Shown one piece after another: positions 24,726 through 34,315 of a DNA stretch of 64,000 nt (position 1 is its first letter; every line of letters starts with the position of its first letter). The stretch spans positions 558,001-622,000 of the forward strand of contig NZ_PYGK01000001.1 in NCBI RefSeq assembly GCF_003014595.1, read 5' to 3'. Made by a program: the position numbers and the translations under genes. The stretch is from Chitinophaga ginsengisoli. Lineage in GTDB: Bacteria > Bacteroidota > Bacteroidia > Chitinophagales > Chitinophagaceae. The notes below the pieces were generated by a model. That model made no database searches and was not told the DNA's origin. It worked only from the letters and a program-made list of their open reading frames with translations.

Positions 24726-27083
24726 ATGCTTAATAACTATCTGCGGATCGGCTGGCGGAACCTGCGCCGCTATAAAATGTACAGCAGTATAAATATAGGT
24801 GGCCTGGCTATCGGCCTCGCAGTAGGTATCCTGATACTTGTATGGGTGCAGGATGAGTTAAGTTTTGACAGGTTCCATGAGAAAGGGGATAACCTCTATA
24901 AGCTGAGCGTCAGCTTTACCTCAGGGACTGATGTACAGACCTGGGAAGGTATGCCGGGACCTGTAGCGGTACATGCTGTAAAAGAGATCCCCGGTGTACA
25001 GAAGGCAGTACGCACCAGGGATAACTGGGGGGACGTCTCGAAGTTCTCGTACAACAATAATGACTTCTTTGATATCAAGATAGGCTTTGTGGAACCGTCC
25101 TTTTTCACAATGTTCACATTCCCCTTGTTGAAAGGTGATGCACAACATCCTTTCCTTGACAACACTTCTCTCGTTGTAACACGCAGCGCTGCTCTGAAAT
25201 ACTTTGGCACTACGGATGTAATGGGAAAGGTTATAGCAGGAGACGGAAAGAATTATGTTGTAACCGGACTAGTGGAAGATTTTCCGGAGCAATCCAGTAT
25301 CCGGTATGAGTTCATGCTGCCGTTCAGCATACTTCAGGCAAAATTTGGAGGGAATGGATCCTGGACCACACTGGATGATGACTGGGGAGACTTCTTTTTC
25401 ACTACCTATCTGCAACTGGCGCCCCATACGTCCATTGAAAAAGTGTCTGCCGGACTGGCCAAATTACGCCCGGACGGTCAGCAGGAGGCTGCAATAAAAT
25501 ACAATGTACAGCCGCTGTTTGATGTACACCTGTATAACCCCGATCTGAGTGAAGGTAGCATCAAGATCGTGCGGATATTCCTGATCATCGCCATAGTGAT
25601 ACTCTTGATCGCCTGTGTGAATTATGTGAACCTGTCCACCGCCAGGGCCATGCAAAGAGCTGCTGAAGTGGGTGTTCGTAAAATAGTAGGCGCCAGCAGG
25701 AGGCAGCTGTTCATTCAGTTTATATGGGAATCTGTGCTGGTATTTGCACTGGCATTGGTACTGGCTGTTATTATGATCCTCTTACTGATCCCTTTCTATA
25801 ATAATCTTACTGACAAACATCTTTCGTTTGGTCTGAAGAACCTGCAAATGATATTTGCCATCGGTCTGTCCATGCTGGTAACCCTGATAGTAGCTGGTAT
25901 TTATCCTGCAGTTATTTTATCCTCGTTTAACCCCCTGAAAACATTAAAGGGAGGACTGACCCTTTCCGGCAGTAACGTGTCTTTCCGTCGTGCCCTGGTA
26001 GTAGTACAGTTCCTCATTGCCACAGTGCTGATCGTTAGTACGCTGGTAGTGGGCCAGCAGCTGCGGTATATAAAATCAAAAGCGCTGGGTTATGATAAGG
26101 AGAATATCTTTTCCTTTTACTCGGGCCAGATGTACGATCACCTGGAAGCTGCTGTACAGGAGTTGTCAAGCTCTCCCGGTATTGCCGCAGCGGCAACGGC
26201 CAATCAAAGTATGACCGGCATTGACAACAGTACCGGCGATACCTATTGGGATGGCAAAGAAAAGAATGAATCGCTGATAACACATGCATTCTCTGCAGAT
26301 AAAAACTTCATGGAAATGATGAAGTTCAGATTCACAGCAGGACAAAACTTTACCAACTCAAAGGCTGATTCTGCACATTTCATCATTAATGAAACGGCAG
26401 CAAAAATGATGAGAATGAAAGACCCGGTGGGTAAGAAGTTCAGACTTTGGAATAAAGACGGCATCATCATTGGTGTTATAAAAGACTTCCATTACGCCTC
26501 CCTCCATGAGAAAATTGGGCCACTGGTGATCCATTATAGTCCCGTTAGTTTTATGGTGTATGTGAAAACAAAACCAGGAGAAATGGACAAGGCAGTGGCA
26601 TCCGCAGAGCGGCTTTATAAACGCTACAATGCGGGCTTTCCTTTCAGGTATAATTTCCTCGACGACAATCTGGACAAGATATACAAACTGGATAGACGTA
26701 CCGGTAAACTGTTCAACTATTTCGCAGGCATCGCCATCTTTATCAGCTGCCTGGGCCTCTTCGGACTGGCTACGTTTGCCACCGGACAAAGGGTGAAGGA
26801 GATAGGTGTAAGGAAAGTACTGGGTGCTTCTGTCACCAACATTGTAACGCTGTTAACCAGCGATTTCCTGAAGATCGTCATGATATCAATAGCATTGTCT
26901 GTTCCGCTTGCCTGGTATATTATGAACAGATGGCTGGAAGACTATGCATACCGCATCACACTCAACTGGGGCGTATTTATAATGGCCGGCGGCCTGGCTA
27001 TCATGGTAGCACTGCTGACAGTAATTTTCCAGGCGGTGAAAGCTGCATTGGCCAATCCTGTACGCTCCTTAAGAACTGAATAG
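24726..27083 (+). CDS. ABC transporter permease, MacB/FtsX type (permease 2)
   Basis: 785 residues with the same two-block FtsX layout: N-terminal helix YSSINIGGLAIGLAVGILIL, periplasmic domain, first FtsX block near residues 280-430 with AEVGVRKIVGASRRQL, second periplasmic domain, and second block from about 670 with KEIGVRKVLGASVTNIV. The C-terminus NPVRSLRTE is the family ending. It starts 43 bases after ATPase 1 and ends 21 bases before permease 3, so they are co-transcribed. It may pair with permease 3 or with itself; the sequence does not show which. Confidence 0.9.
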   Translation: MLNNYLRIGWRNLRRYKMYSSINIGGLAIGLAVGILILVWVQDELSFDRFHEKGDNLYKLSVSFTSGTDVQTWEGMPGPVAVHAVKEIPGVQKAVRTRDNWGDVSKFSYNNNDFFDIKIGFVEPSFFTMFTFPLLKGDAQHPFLDNTSLVVTRSAALKYFGTTDVMGKVIAGDGKNYVVTGLVEDFPEQSSIRYEFMLPFSILQAKFGGNGSWTTLDDDWGDFFFTTYLQLAPHTSIEKVSAGLAKLRPDGQQEAAIKYNVQPLFDVHLYNPDLSEGSIKIVRIFLIIAIVILLIACVNYVNLSTARAMQRAAEVGVRKIVGASRRQLFIQFIWESVLVFALALVLAVIMILLLIPFYNNLTDKHLSFGLKNLQMIFAIGLSMLVTLIVAGIYPAVILSSFNPLKTLKGGLTLSGSNVSFRRALVVVQFLIATVLIVSTLVVGQQLRYIKSKALGYDKENIFSFYSGQMYDHLEAAVQELSSSPGIAAAATANQSMTGIDNSTGDTYWDGKEKNESLITHAFSADKNFMEMMKFRFTAGQNFTNSKADSAHFIINETAAKMMRMKDPVGKKFRLWNKDGIIIGVIKDFHYASLHEKIGPLVIHYSPVSFMVYVKTKPGEMDKAVASAERLYKRYNAGFPFRYNFLDDNLDKIYKLDRRTGKLFNYFAGIAIFISCLGLFGLATFATGQRVKEIGVRKVLGASVTNIVTLLTSDFLKIVMISIALSVPLAWYIMNRWLEDYAYRITLNWGVFIMAGGLAIMVALLTVIFQAVKAALANPVRSLRTE

Positions 27084-27104
27084 CCAACCATAAAAAGAAC
27101 TGTA

Positions 27105-29492
27105 ATGATTAAGAATTATCTGAAGATTGCCTGGAGGAATATTCGAAAGCAGAAATTCTACTCCTTCATCAATATACTGGGGCTAACAATAGGTATGACC
27201 TGCTGCTTCCTGATATTTATGTACGTGCGTTTCGAGTTGAGCTATGACTCATTCCATAAAAATAAAGACAGGATCTACAGGGTCGTAACAGATGTAAAGA
27301 CACCGACAGAGCTGATAGAAGCAGACATTACATCTGCTCCCATGGGCCCTAATATCAAGGCAGATTTCCCTGAAGTGGTATCGTCTGTCAGGATAAATCA
27401 ATCAAATACACTGGTCGCCATCGGTAATAATAAGTATGACGAGGATAAAATGGTGTATGCTGATGCCACATTCTTTGACGTATTCTCGTTCCCGCTTATC
27501 AGAGGTAATGCAAAGGAGGCATTGACAGCGCCTTTCACAGCTGTACTGACTGAAAGTAATGCAAAGAGATATTTCGGATCGGAAGATCCGATAGGGAAGA
27601 CTTTTCAGATAGACGGCGGAAAAGCTACCATCAAGGTGACTGGGCTGATGAAGGATGTGCCTGAGAATTCCCATCTGCCTTTTGATATGGTACTCTCTTT
27701 GGCTACTGCTGAAGCAATGGGACAAAACCTTACTGAGTCATGGGGTAACTTTGGTATGCTGACATACCTGCTGCTGACACCAGGGACTGATCCTGCCAAA
27801 CTGGAGAAGAAGCTGCCTGCCTTTATGGAAAGCCACATAGGAAGCACAATGAAGGGGAATAACATGTACTACACTTTACATCTGGAACCTTTGAAGGATG
27901 TATACATGACCTCTAAAAGAAACGCACCTGTAAAGGGAAGCATGACCAATATATACATATTCTCTATAGTTGCTATTCTCATCCTCCTGATAGCTGTTAT
28001 TAACTTTGTGAACCTGGCTACCGCCAGGGCAACAGAAAGAGCCAGAGAGGTAGGGGTCCGGAAGTCGGTAGGGGCGTATGAATCGCAGCTCACATTCCAG
28101 TTCCTGTGTGAGACCATGTTGCTCAGTTTATTCGCTTTCGTATTGTCTGTGGCGTTAAGCCAGTTGCTACTGCCTCCTTTTAACCTGCTGGCCGGGAAGG
28201 AAATAGCTTACAATATATTCAGCACCGGCGCTATTGTATGGTTCCTGCTCATTGCAATAAGCGTGGGTTTACTGGCCGGTATTTATCCTGCCCTTGTATT
28301 GTCTTCTTACAAACCGGTAGTTGTGCTGAAAGGTGCTTTCAGCAGCAGTAACAAAGGATTGTTCCTGAGAAGGGGATTGGTAGTGTTTCAGTTCGTTATC
28401 ACTATTGTATTGATAGTAGGGGTAATGATCGTTTACTATCAGTTGTTATACCTGCAGGGCCGTGATCTGGGCTTTAAAAAGGAGCAACAGCTGGTAGTGG
28501 AGTTTGGTGGTGTCAATAATATGAAAGAGAGGTGGCATGACATCAAACAGCAGGTATTGAATGTACAGGGCGTGTCGGGTGTAACCTTCTCATCTGCCAT
28601 ACCGGGCAGGTTCCAGAACTCGGCATATAGTAATATCGAGATGAAGAACGGGGAGATGCAAGCGAGCAATATTAACCTGTACTTTGTAGACTATGATTTC
28701 ATAAAACAATACGAGATCAAAATGGTGGCAGGGCGTACTTTTTTGCCTGAGATGGCAACAGATAGCACACAGGCCATGCTGGTGAATGAAGCGGTGGTTT
28801 CTTCTCTCGGTTATAACAAACCGGAAGAGATCATTGGAAAGAAATTCGACCAGTGGGGAAGAAAGGGGACCATTATTGGTGTGATGAAGAACTTCAACTA
28901 CCGCTCCCTGAAAGAGACCGTTTCTCCTCTGACCATGCGTATTGAACCGGAAGCATTTGGCCCGCTGACCATTACTGTTGATCCAAAAAATATTAAAAAG
29001 GTCATTGCGGGTGTAGAAGCCATATACAGTAGGTATGTACCGGAAGGAAGATTTAATTATTTCTTTGTGAATGATGATTTTGACCGCCAGTACCGGGGCG
29101 ACTTCCGTTTCGGTCAGCTGGTGCTGACATTTGCCATCCTGGCTATTTTCCTTGCTACGTTGGGATTGTTGGGATTGATCTCTTACATCGTCATACAGCG
29201 TACAAAAGAGATTGGCATCCGGAAGGTACTGGGGGCTTCCGTTAATAATATTCTCCTCTTGCTGTCTACCGATTTCATTAAACTGATAGCCATTGCGCTG
29301 GTGGTGGCAACGCCGCTGGCCTGGTACCTGATGTACAAGTGGCTGCAGGATTTCGCCTATCGTATTGATATGCCCTGGTGGGTATTCCTGGCGGCTGGAA
29401 GTGTGGCGGTGGTTATAGCGCTGGCTACAGTCAGCATACAGACCATGAAGGCAGCAATGACTAACCCGGTTAAATCATTACGCACCGAGTAA
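27105..29492 (+). CDS. ABC transporter permease, MacB/FtsX type (permease 3)
   Basis: 795 residues beginning MIKNYLKIAWRNIRKQKFYS with the helix FINILGLTIGMTCCFLIF. The two FtsX blocks are near residues 280-440 (AREVGVRKSVGAYESQL) and from about 680 (KEIGIRKVLGASVNNIL). The ending is NPVKSLRTE. The short remnant about 100 bases downstream matches this gene's first and last residues. A hairpin (29540-29563) after it may end or attenuate the first part of the operon. Confidence 0.9.
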   Translation: MIKNYLKIAWRNIRKQKFYSFINILGLTIGMTCCFLIFMYVRFELSYDSFHKNKDRIYRVVTDVKTPTELIEADITSAPMGPNIKADFPEVVSSVRINQSNTLVAIGNNKYDEDKMVYADATFFDVFSFPLIRGNAKEALTAPFTAVLTESNAKRYFGSEDPIGKTFQIDGGKATIKVTGLMKDVPENSHLPFDMVLSLATAEAMGQNLTESWGNFGMLTYLLLTPGTDPAKLEKKLPAFMESHIGSTMKGNNMYYTLHLEPLKDVYMTSKRNAPVKGSMTNIYIFSIVAILILLIAVINFVNLATARATERAREVGVRKSVGAYESQLTFQFLCETMLLSLFAFVLSVALSQLLLPPFNLLAGKEIAYNIFSTGAIVWFLLIAISVGLLAGIYPALVLSSYKPVVVLKGAFSSSNKGLFLRRGLVVFQFVITIVLIVGVMIVYYQLLYLQGRDLGFKKEQQLVVEFGGVNNMKERWHDIKQQVLNVQGVSGVTFSSAIPGRFQNSAYSNIEMKNGEMQASNINLYFVDYDFIKQYEIKMVAGRTFLPEMATDSTQAMLVNEAVVSSLGYNKPEEIIGKKFDQWGRKGTIIGVMKNFNYRSLKETVSPLTMRIEPEAFGPLTITVDPKNIKKVIAGVEAIYSRYVPEGRFNYFFVNDDFDRQYRGDFRFGQLVLTFAILAIFLATLGLLGLISYIVIQRTKEIGIRKVLGASVNNILLLLSTDFIKLIAIALVVATPLAWYLMYKWLQDFAYRIDMPWWVFLAAGSVAVVIALATVSIQTMKAAMTNPVKSLRTE

Positions 29493-29539
29493 GAAGTTTC
29501 TTTAGTAGTTACGTTTAAATATGACAAGTGAAATGTGTC

Positions 29540-29563
29540 ATGGGCAGGTGTCTACCCGCCCAT
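29540..29563 (+). terminator. Hairpin after permease 3, possible terminator or attenuator
   Basis: ATGGGCAGGT (29540-29549) pairs with ACCCGCCCAT (29554-29563), nine of ten positions, around a four-base loop; AGCTTTT follows. It divides the efflux locus into an upstream and a downstream part. Confidence 0.5.
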
Positions 29564-29594
29564 AGCTTTTAATTACTTACTAAAAAGAAATTTT

Positions 29595-29774
29595 ATGATA
29601 AAGAATTATCTGAAAATAGCCTGGAGGAATTTATGGAGGAACCGCGTGTTCTATCCCTTCGAATATTCTTTCGTAGAGGCGTCTTACAAGCGTAAATACG
29701 CGCTGCTGACGGTGAGTATACAATCAGTGAAGGCGGCGTCCATGAATCCGGTGAAGGCATTAAGAACAGAATAG
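29595..29774 (+). pseudogene. Remnant of a fourth FtsX permease with an internal deletion
   Basis: A 59-codon ORF whose start, MIKNYLKIAWRN, is identical to permease 3 and whose end, SIQSVKAASMNPVKALRTE, matches permease 3 closely (SIQTMKAAMTNPVKSLRTE). A full-length relative has about 790 residues, so roughly 730 are missing. The reading frame is kept across the junction region (FYPFEYSFVEASYKRKY). No membrane block survives, so transport is impossible. The simplest reading is duplication followed by an internal, in-frame deletion. A small retained peptide function cannot be excluded. Confidence 0.85.
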
Positions 29775-29846
29775 ATTATATTGAAATACAAACGACCGGC
29801 AACCGGGGAGGACCGGGTCGGCTAAACTACTAAACAGCATATAATA

Positions 29847-30509
29847 ATGATACAGTTAAAACATATCTCCAAGCATTATCCCGTAGGATTTGGTAAGAAC
29901 GAAATATTAAAAGATATTGATCTCAGAATCTTTGAAGGAGAGTTTGTATCCATTATGGGACCTTCGGGTTCCGGTAAATCTACCCTGCTACATATTTTAG
30001 GATTACTGGAAGAACCTTCCCAGGGAGAGTACCTGTTTGACGGGGAACCGGTGCATAAAATGAATGAAAAGAAACGTACGCAGTTGCACCGGGGAGCAAT
30101 AGGATTTGTATTCCAGGCTTACCACCTGATAGACGAGTTGACCGTGTACGAAAATATCGAGACGCCTTTATTGTATAAGAACATGCCGGCCGCTGAACGG
30201 AAAAGCCGTGTAGCCGATATCCTGGACCGCTTTAATATTGTGGCCAAGAAAGACCTGTTCCCTAGCCAGTTATCAGGCGGACAGCAACAGCTGGTGGGCA
30301 TTGCCCGTGCATTGGTGGGAGAACCCAAAGTGATCCTGGCAGATGAACCGACAGGTAATCTGCATTCAGATCAGGCCAAGGAGATCATGGAACTCTTCAA
30401 ACAGTTAAATGAAAAGGATAAGATTACGATAGTACAGGTAACACACTCCGAACTTAATGCAACTTATGGTCACAGGATCATACAGATCCGTGACGGGATA
30501 ATCGCATAA
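29847..30509 (+). CDS. ABC transporter ATP-binding protein (ATPase 2, altered motifs)
   Basis: 220-residue LolD/MacB-type ATPase. Walker [11 protein letters not shown]-loop [18 protein letters not shown], Walker [12 protein letters not shown] and the switch histidine in VTHSE are present. Two positions depart from ATPase 1: the signature reads LSGGQQQL instead of LSGGQQQR, and the D-loop reads NLHS instead of NLDS. ATP hydrolysis or dimer coupling may be altered. It lies behind the permease remnant, as though its own permease had been lost, and may now serve the others. Confidence 0.88.
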   Translation: MIQLKHISKHYPVGFGKNEILKDIDLRIFEGEFVSIMGPSGSGKSTLLHILGLLEEPSQGEYLFDGEPVHKMNEKKRTQLHRGAIGFVFQAYHLIDELTVYENIETPLLYKNMPAAERKSRVADILDRFNIVAKKDLFPSQLSGGQQQLVGIARALVGEPKVILADEPTGNLHSDQAKEIMELFKQLNEKDKITIVQVTHSELNATYGHRIIQIRDGIIA

Positions 30510-30521
30510 TTTCTAACAGGT

Positions 30522-30599
30522 AATTCCCGACGTCAGGTAATCTTATCAAGCTGTTGTGCGCAGGCACTGGGTCTGATAGGGATCCCGGTGTCGGGAATT
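30522..30599. promoter_or_regulatory. Long-range inverted repeat before the TolC gene
   Basis: AATTCCCGAC (30522-30531) and GTCGGGAATT (30590-30599) are perfectly complementary over ten bases with a 58-base interior. It lies in the space between ATPase 2 and the TolC gene and could be a leader hairpin or paired operators. Confidence 0.4.
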
Positions 30600-30663
30600 G
30601 TTTGTCTGCGAATATTTTACGCCATTCATAAAGAATTTATTTATGTTATCATCACAATTATTA

Positions 30664-30671
30664 TATTTTTG
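30664..30671 (+). promoter_or_regulatory. -7-like box directly before the TolC gene
   Basis: TATTTTTG matches TAnnTTTG but ends only seven bases before the chosen ATG. If used, the TolC transcript would be nearly leaderless. Confidence 0.3.
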
Positions 30672-30678
30672 GAAGGTC

Positions 30679-32133
30679 ATGAAAATATCCAAAATCCCGG
30701 GATGTATCCTGGCACTGTGCATCTTGTTTGCTAACTCTGCGACCGTAAAGGCGCAGGACACCTGGACACTGCAACGTTCTGTTGATTACGCGCTGGCAAA
30801 CAACATATCGATCAAGCAACAAGACGTACAAAAGCGTTTTGCAGCATTGACGTACCAGCAAAGCAAGTTAGCGCAGATCCCTACCCTTAGCACAGGCGTG
30901 CAGGCTACTTATGGTTCCGGCCGTAACATTGACCCGTATACCAATACGATCATTACCCAGTCTTACTTTAACGTAGGTGCAGGGGCAAATGCCAATGTAA
31001 CACTCTTCAACTGGTTTTACCGTCGTAACCAGATAGCCGCCACAAACTATGAGTCGCAGGCACAGGACCGTTTCCTGGAGAAGGCGAAGAATAATGTGTC
31101 GTTTAATATTGCCGCTTCTTTCCTACAGATCCTGCTCAACATGGAACAGGTACATATCAGTGAGCTGCAGGTGAAACTGACCGCTTCCCAGCTGGAGAAT
31201 ACTAAGAAGCTGGTGATTGCCGGTTCCAAACCGGAAAGTGACCAGGCTGACCTGGAAACCAAACTGGCGAATGACAGTGTAAACCTGATCACAGCACAGA
31301 ACAATGTGATCATGTCTACATTAGAGATGAAAGCCTATCTGAACCTGGGCTTTGATGTGCCTTATGTGCCACAGGTACCAGGAAATATTACTGAAATAGC
31401 CATTCCCCGCCTGGATGAAGTAGACCCTGAAATGGTTTTCAGCGCCGCACAGATAAACAACCCGGCCATAAAAGGCGATATGTTAAGGATAAAATCCCTG
31501 GAGCGTACTTACGCTTCTCAGAAAGGATTATTATATCCGAGCCTGTCTGCCTCCGGTAACCTGAACACCAGTTATGCCAACAGTGCGAAAAACCAGGTGA
31601 TTACAGGATATACTCCTTTTACACAAGATATCGGTGAAGTGGCAATAGGTGGAACCACCTATACAGTAAAGTCTACTGGTCAGACGCCAAGTTATAAACT
31701 GGTTACCATTCCTTTCAGCGATCAGATCAACAATAACTTCCGTCAGTCCGTAGGACTTTCGCTGAACATTCCTATCCTGAACGGCTGGCAACAGAGAACG
31801 GCCGTAAAGCAAGCCAAGCTGAATATTGAAACACAAAAGCTGACACTGGATCAGGACCTTCAGCAATTACGCAGGGATATTTATACTGCTCATGCCAACG
31901 CAATGGCCGCTATACAGAAGTTCTCCGCCGCATCCAAAGGAGTGGCGTCTTCTCAGCGTGCATACGATTTTGCCACCAAAAGGTTCGATCTGGGTTTAAT
32001 GAATACAATTGACTATATTACTACCCAAAACAACCTGTTCCGAGCGCAGATCGATAAGGTATCAGCCCAATACGAATATATATTTAGAATGAAACTACTG
32101 GAGTTTTACAGGGACCAGAAGGTCTCTCTGTAG
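30679..32133 (+). CDS. TolC-family outer-membrane efflux protein
   Basis: 484-residue outer-membrane channel of the tripartite exporter. The signal peptide is MKISKIPGCILALCILF with cleavage after VKAQ, followed by the TolC repeat WTLQRSVDYALANNISIKQQ. Long helical stretches alternate with strands (VGAGANANVTLFNWFYRRNQI; VGLSLNIPILNGWQQRTAVKQA), and the C-terminal helix has LGLMNTIDYITTQNNLFRAQ. The start at 30679 is chosen because it places the signal peptide first; the frame is open upstream to 30598. It is followed 33 bases later by the second adaptor gene. Confidence 0.92.
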   Translation: MKISKIPGCILALCILFANSATVKAQDTWTLQRSVDYALANNISIKQQDVQKRFAALTYQQSKLAQIPTLSTGVQATYGSGRNIDPYTNTIITQSYFNVGAGANANVTLFNWFYRRNQIAATNYESQAQDRFLEKAKNNVSFNIAASFLQILLNMEQVHISELQVKLTASQLENTKKLVIAGSKPESDQADLETKLANDSVNLITAQNNVIMSTLEMKAYLNLGFDVPYVPQVPGNITEIAIPRLDEVDPEMVFSAAQINNPAIKGDMLRIKSLERTYASQKGLLYPSLSASGNLNTSYANSAKNQVITGYTPFTQDIGEVAIGGTTYTVKSTGQTPSYKLVTIPFSDQINNNFRQSVGLSLNIPILNGWQQRTAVKQAKLNIETQKLTLDQDLQQLRRDIYTAHANAMAAIQKFSAASKGVASSQRAYDFATKRFDLGLMNTIDYITTQNNLFRAQIDKVSAQYEYIFRMKLLEFYRDQKVSL

Positions 32134-32166
32134 CAGCTCCCTTCCTTTTGAAATACGCCGTTTTAT

Positions 32167-33522
32167 ATGAAGAGAAAGACACTTTTCTGGATCTTGGGGA
32201 TCATTATTTTGCCGGTTGTCATTGTAGCCGTAAGTAAAGCCGGTAAAGACGACAGCATAAAAGTGGCAGTAGATAATGCCGCTGAAAAAACTATAATAGA
32301 GGTGGTTTCTGCCAGCGGTAAGATCTACCCTGAAACAGAAGTAAAGGTCAGCTCTGACGTATCTGGTGAAATTGTAGACCTTCCTGTACTGGAAGGCGAC
32401 TCCGTACAGAAAGGACAGGTACTGGTGCGTATCTATGCCGATGTATATGGTTCTGTACGCGATAAGGCAACCGCTTCCCTCAGCCAGGCACAGGCCCAGC
32501 TAGCTAATACCGCTGCTTCACTCAATGCATTCAAAGCCAAACTGGAACAGAGCAAAGCTGCTTATGACCGTAACAAAGAACTGTTGGCACAGAAAGTAGT
32601 GTCCCGCAGTGAATTTGAAACAGCAGAAGCTACTTACCGCTCAGCCCTGGCAGACTATAACGCTGCTTCAGAGCAGGTGAACAGTAACCGTTACGCTGTA
32701 CAGAGTGCAAAAGCAGGACTGACAGAAGCAAACACCAATCTGAAACGTACTACTATCGTAGCGCCGATGAGTGGTGTGGTATCACTGCTGCCTGTTAAAA
32801 AAGGAGAACGCGTGGTAGGCACCGGTCAGATGAGCGGTACAGAGATCATGCGTATTGCTGATCTGAACATCATGGAAGTACAGGTGGATGTAGGAGAGAA
32901 TGACATTCCCCGCGTAAAATATAACGATACGGCTATTGTAGAAGTAGATGCCTACAGCGACCGTAAGTTCAAAGGTATTGTGACACAGATTGCCAGCTCC
33001 AGCAAAGGCGCTGCTACCAGTACGGCGACCTCCTCTTCTTCTGCAGAACAGGTAACCAGCTATATCGTACATATCCGCATTCTGCCTGATAGCTATAAGG
33101 ACCTGATTGATCCCGCCCATCCAAAGAACTTCCCCTTCCGCCCGGGCATGAGTGCCAGCGTGGATATCCAGACCCGCAGGAAGAGCAATGTGCTGGCAGT
33201 GCCTATCAATGCAGTAACCACCCGGGATATTGTTGACAGCTCCAAAGCAGTAGGTGCCAAGAAAGAAGACCTGGCCGCTGCAAAGGAAACCGGTAAAGAT
33301 CTGAAAGAGGTTGTTTTCGTACTACAGGCTGATAAAACAGTGAAACTGGTGACAGTTACCACCGGTGTGCAGGATGACGCCAACATTGAAGTGTTAACAG
33401 GCCTCAAGCCTGGAGACAAAGTGATCAGTGCTCCTTATTCCGCAGTATCCAAAGATCTGGATCAGGGCAAGAAGGTAAGAGTGGTACCGAAGAAAGAACT
33501 GTTTGAAAACACAGGTAAGTAA
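32167..33522 (+). CDS. HlyD/MacA-type efflux periplasmic adaptor (second copy)
   Basis: 451-residue membrane-fusion protein. The N-terminal helix (about 6-22) is followed by a lipoyl half-motif (VSSDVSGEIVDLPVLEGDSVQKG), a coiled coil (about 95-195), the second lipoyl half (TTIVAPMSGVVSLLPVKKGERV), the beta-barrel and a C-terminal domain with PGMSASVDIQT. A Ser/Thr-rich insert (KGAATSTATSSSS) and a Lys/Ala-rich insert set it apart from the first adaptor. It closes the locus before a strong terminator. Which adaptor serves which permease is not evident. Confidence 0.9.
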   Translation: MKRKTLFWILGIIILPVVIVAVSKAGKDDSIKVAVDNAAEKTIIEVVSASGKIYPETEVKVSSDVSGEIVDLPVLEGDSVQKGQVLVRIYADVYGSVRDKATASLSQAQAQLANTAASLNAFKAKLEQSKAAYDRNKELLAQKVVSRSEFETAEATYRSALADYNAASEQVNSNRYAVQSAKAGLTEANTNLKRTTIVAPMSGVVSLLPVKKGERVVGTGQMSGTEIMRIADLNIMEVQVDVGENDIPRVKYNDTAIVEVDAYSDRKFKGIVTQIASSSKGAATSTATSSSSAEQVTSYIVHIRILPDSYKDLIDPAHPKNFPFRPGMSASVDIQTRRKSNVLAVPINAVTTRDIVDSSKAVGAKKEDLAAAKETGKDLKEVVFVLQADKTVKLVTVTTGVQDDANIEVLTGLKPGDKVISAPYSAVSKDLDQGKKVRVVPKKELFENTGK

Positions 33523-33542
33523 AAATATTCCAGCATAAAAAA

Positions 33543-33576
33543 GGGCGGCCTCGTAAAAACGGGGCCGCTTTTTTTA
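33543..33576 (+). terminator. Terminator of the efflux locus
   Basis: CGGCCTCG (33546-33553) pairs with CGGGGCCG (33560-33567), with one G-T pair, extended by flanking A/T pairs and followed by a run of T. It also separates the locus from the convergent sigma factor gene. Confidence 0.85.
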
Positions 33577-33614
33577 TGTCTCTAAATGGTTAAATGGTAT
33601 AGGTATAACGGGAT

Positions 33615-34169
33615 CTATAGGACAATAAGCAGTTTATTCATCAACAGGCGCGCTTTCCGGTAGGCACTGTTCAACTGATTCCGTACGGTTTGTTCTGCTG
33701 TCCCCGTCTTTGACGCTATCTCCCGGATGCTCAATTCATCAAAATGCGACCAGGCAAATACCTGGCGCTCCTTTTCGGGAAGGGCCCGCAGGTCATCCTG
33801 CAACTGGGCAATAATGTCTTTGTGGATAATAGCGCTCATAGTGAGTTCAGTGCCTTGTTCCTCATACTGCACAAACCTTTCAAGGTGTTTCTCCTTCAGG
33901 CCATCGTCCCTGAACTTACGAAGTATCATCTTCCGGGCAGCGCTGAACAGGTAATAGCGGATGTGGGAAGTGATACGCAGGGTATGCCGTCTTTCCCAGA
34001 GGTCTGTAAAGAGGTCCTGGATCAGGTCCTGTGCATCGGCCTCACTGCACAATACACGGGCTGTATACTGGTATAGGGATTCCCAGTAAGTGTTAAAAAG
34101 GGTTTCAAAGGCAGGCGACTCTCCGACGTGGGGGAGGTCTGTCAGCGTCTCGGGTTGATCTGTAGTCAT
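33615..34169 (-). CDS. ECF-type RNA polymerase sigma factor
   Basis: 184-residue sigma-70 family factor of the extracytoplasmic-function group. Region 2 is at about residues 22-95 (ALFNTYWESLYQYTARVLCSEADAQDLIQDLFTDLW in two overlapping parts) and region 4 at about 120-178 (LRALPEKERQVFAWSHFDEL and IREIASKTGTAEQTVRNQL). In Bacteroidota such factors often sit beside a FecR-type anti-sigma gene and a SusC-like receptor with an N-terminal signalling domain. No anti-sigma gene is adjacent, so this one is an orphan here. It is divergent from the H1-like gene. Confidence 0.9.
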   Translation of the reverse strand: MTTDQPETLTDLPHVGESPAFETLFNTYWESLYQYTARVLCSEADAQDLIQDLFTDLWERRHTLRITSHIRYYLFSAARKMILRKFRDDGLKEKHLERFVQYEEQGTELTMSAIIHKDIIAQLQDDLRALPEKERQVFAWSHFDELSIREIASKTGTAEQTVRNQLNSAYRKARLLMNKLLIVL

Positions 34170-34315
34170 ATTTCCAAGCGGTCACTAAAAATAGGGGAAG
34201 GAGTGGCGTGGAGAAAGGGTGATGTCAAATTATCATGAAGACTTAATATTGGAGGGCGCCTTGACAACTATAGACAAGCAGGAAATTACAGACCAGTATC
34301 GCTCTCGGCAAAAAC

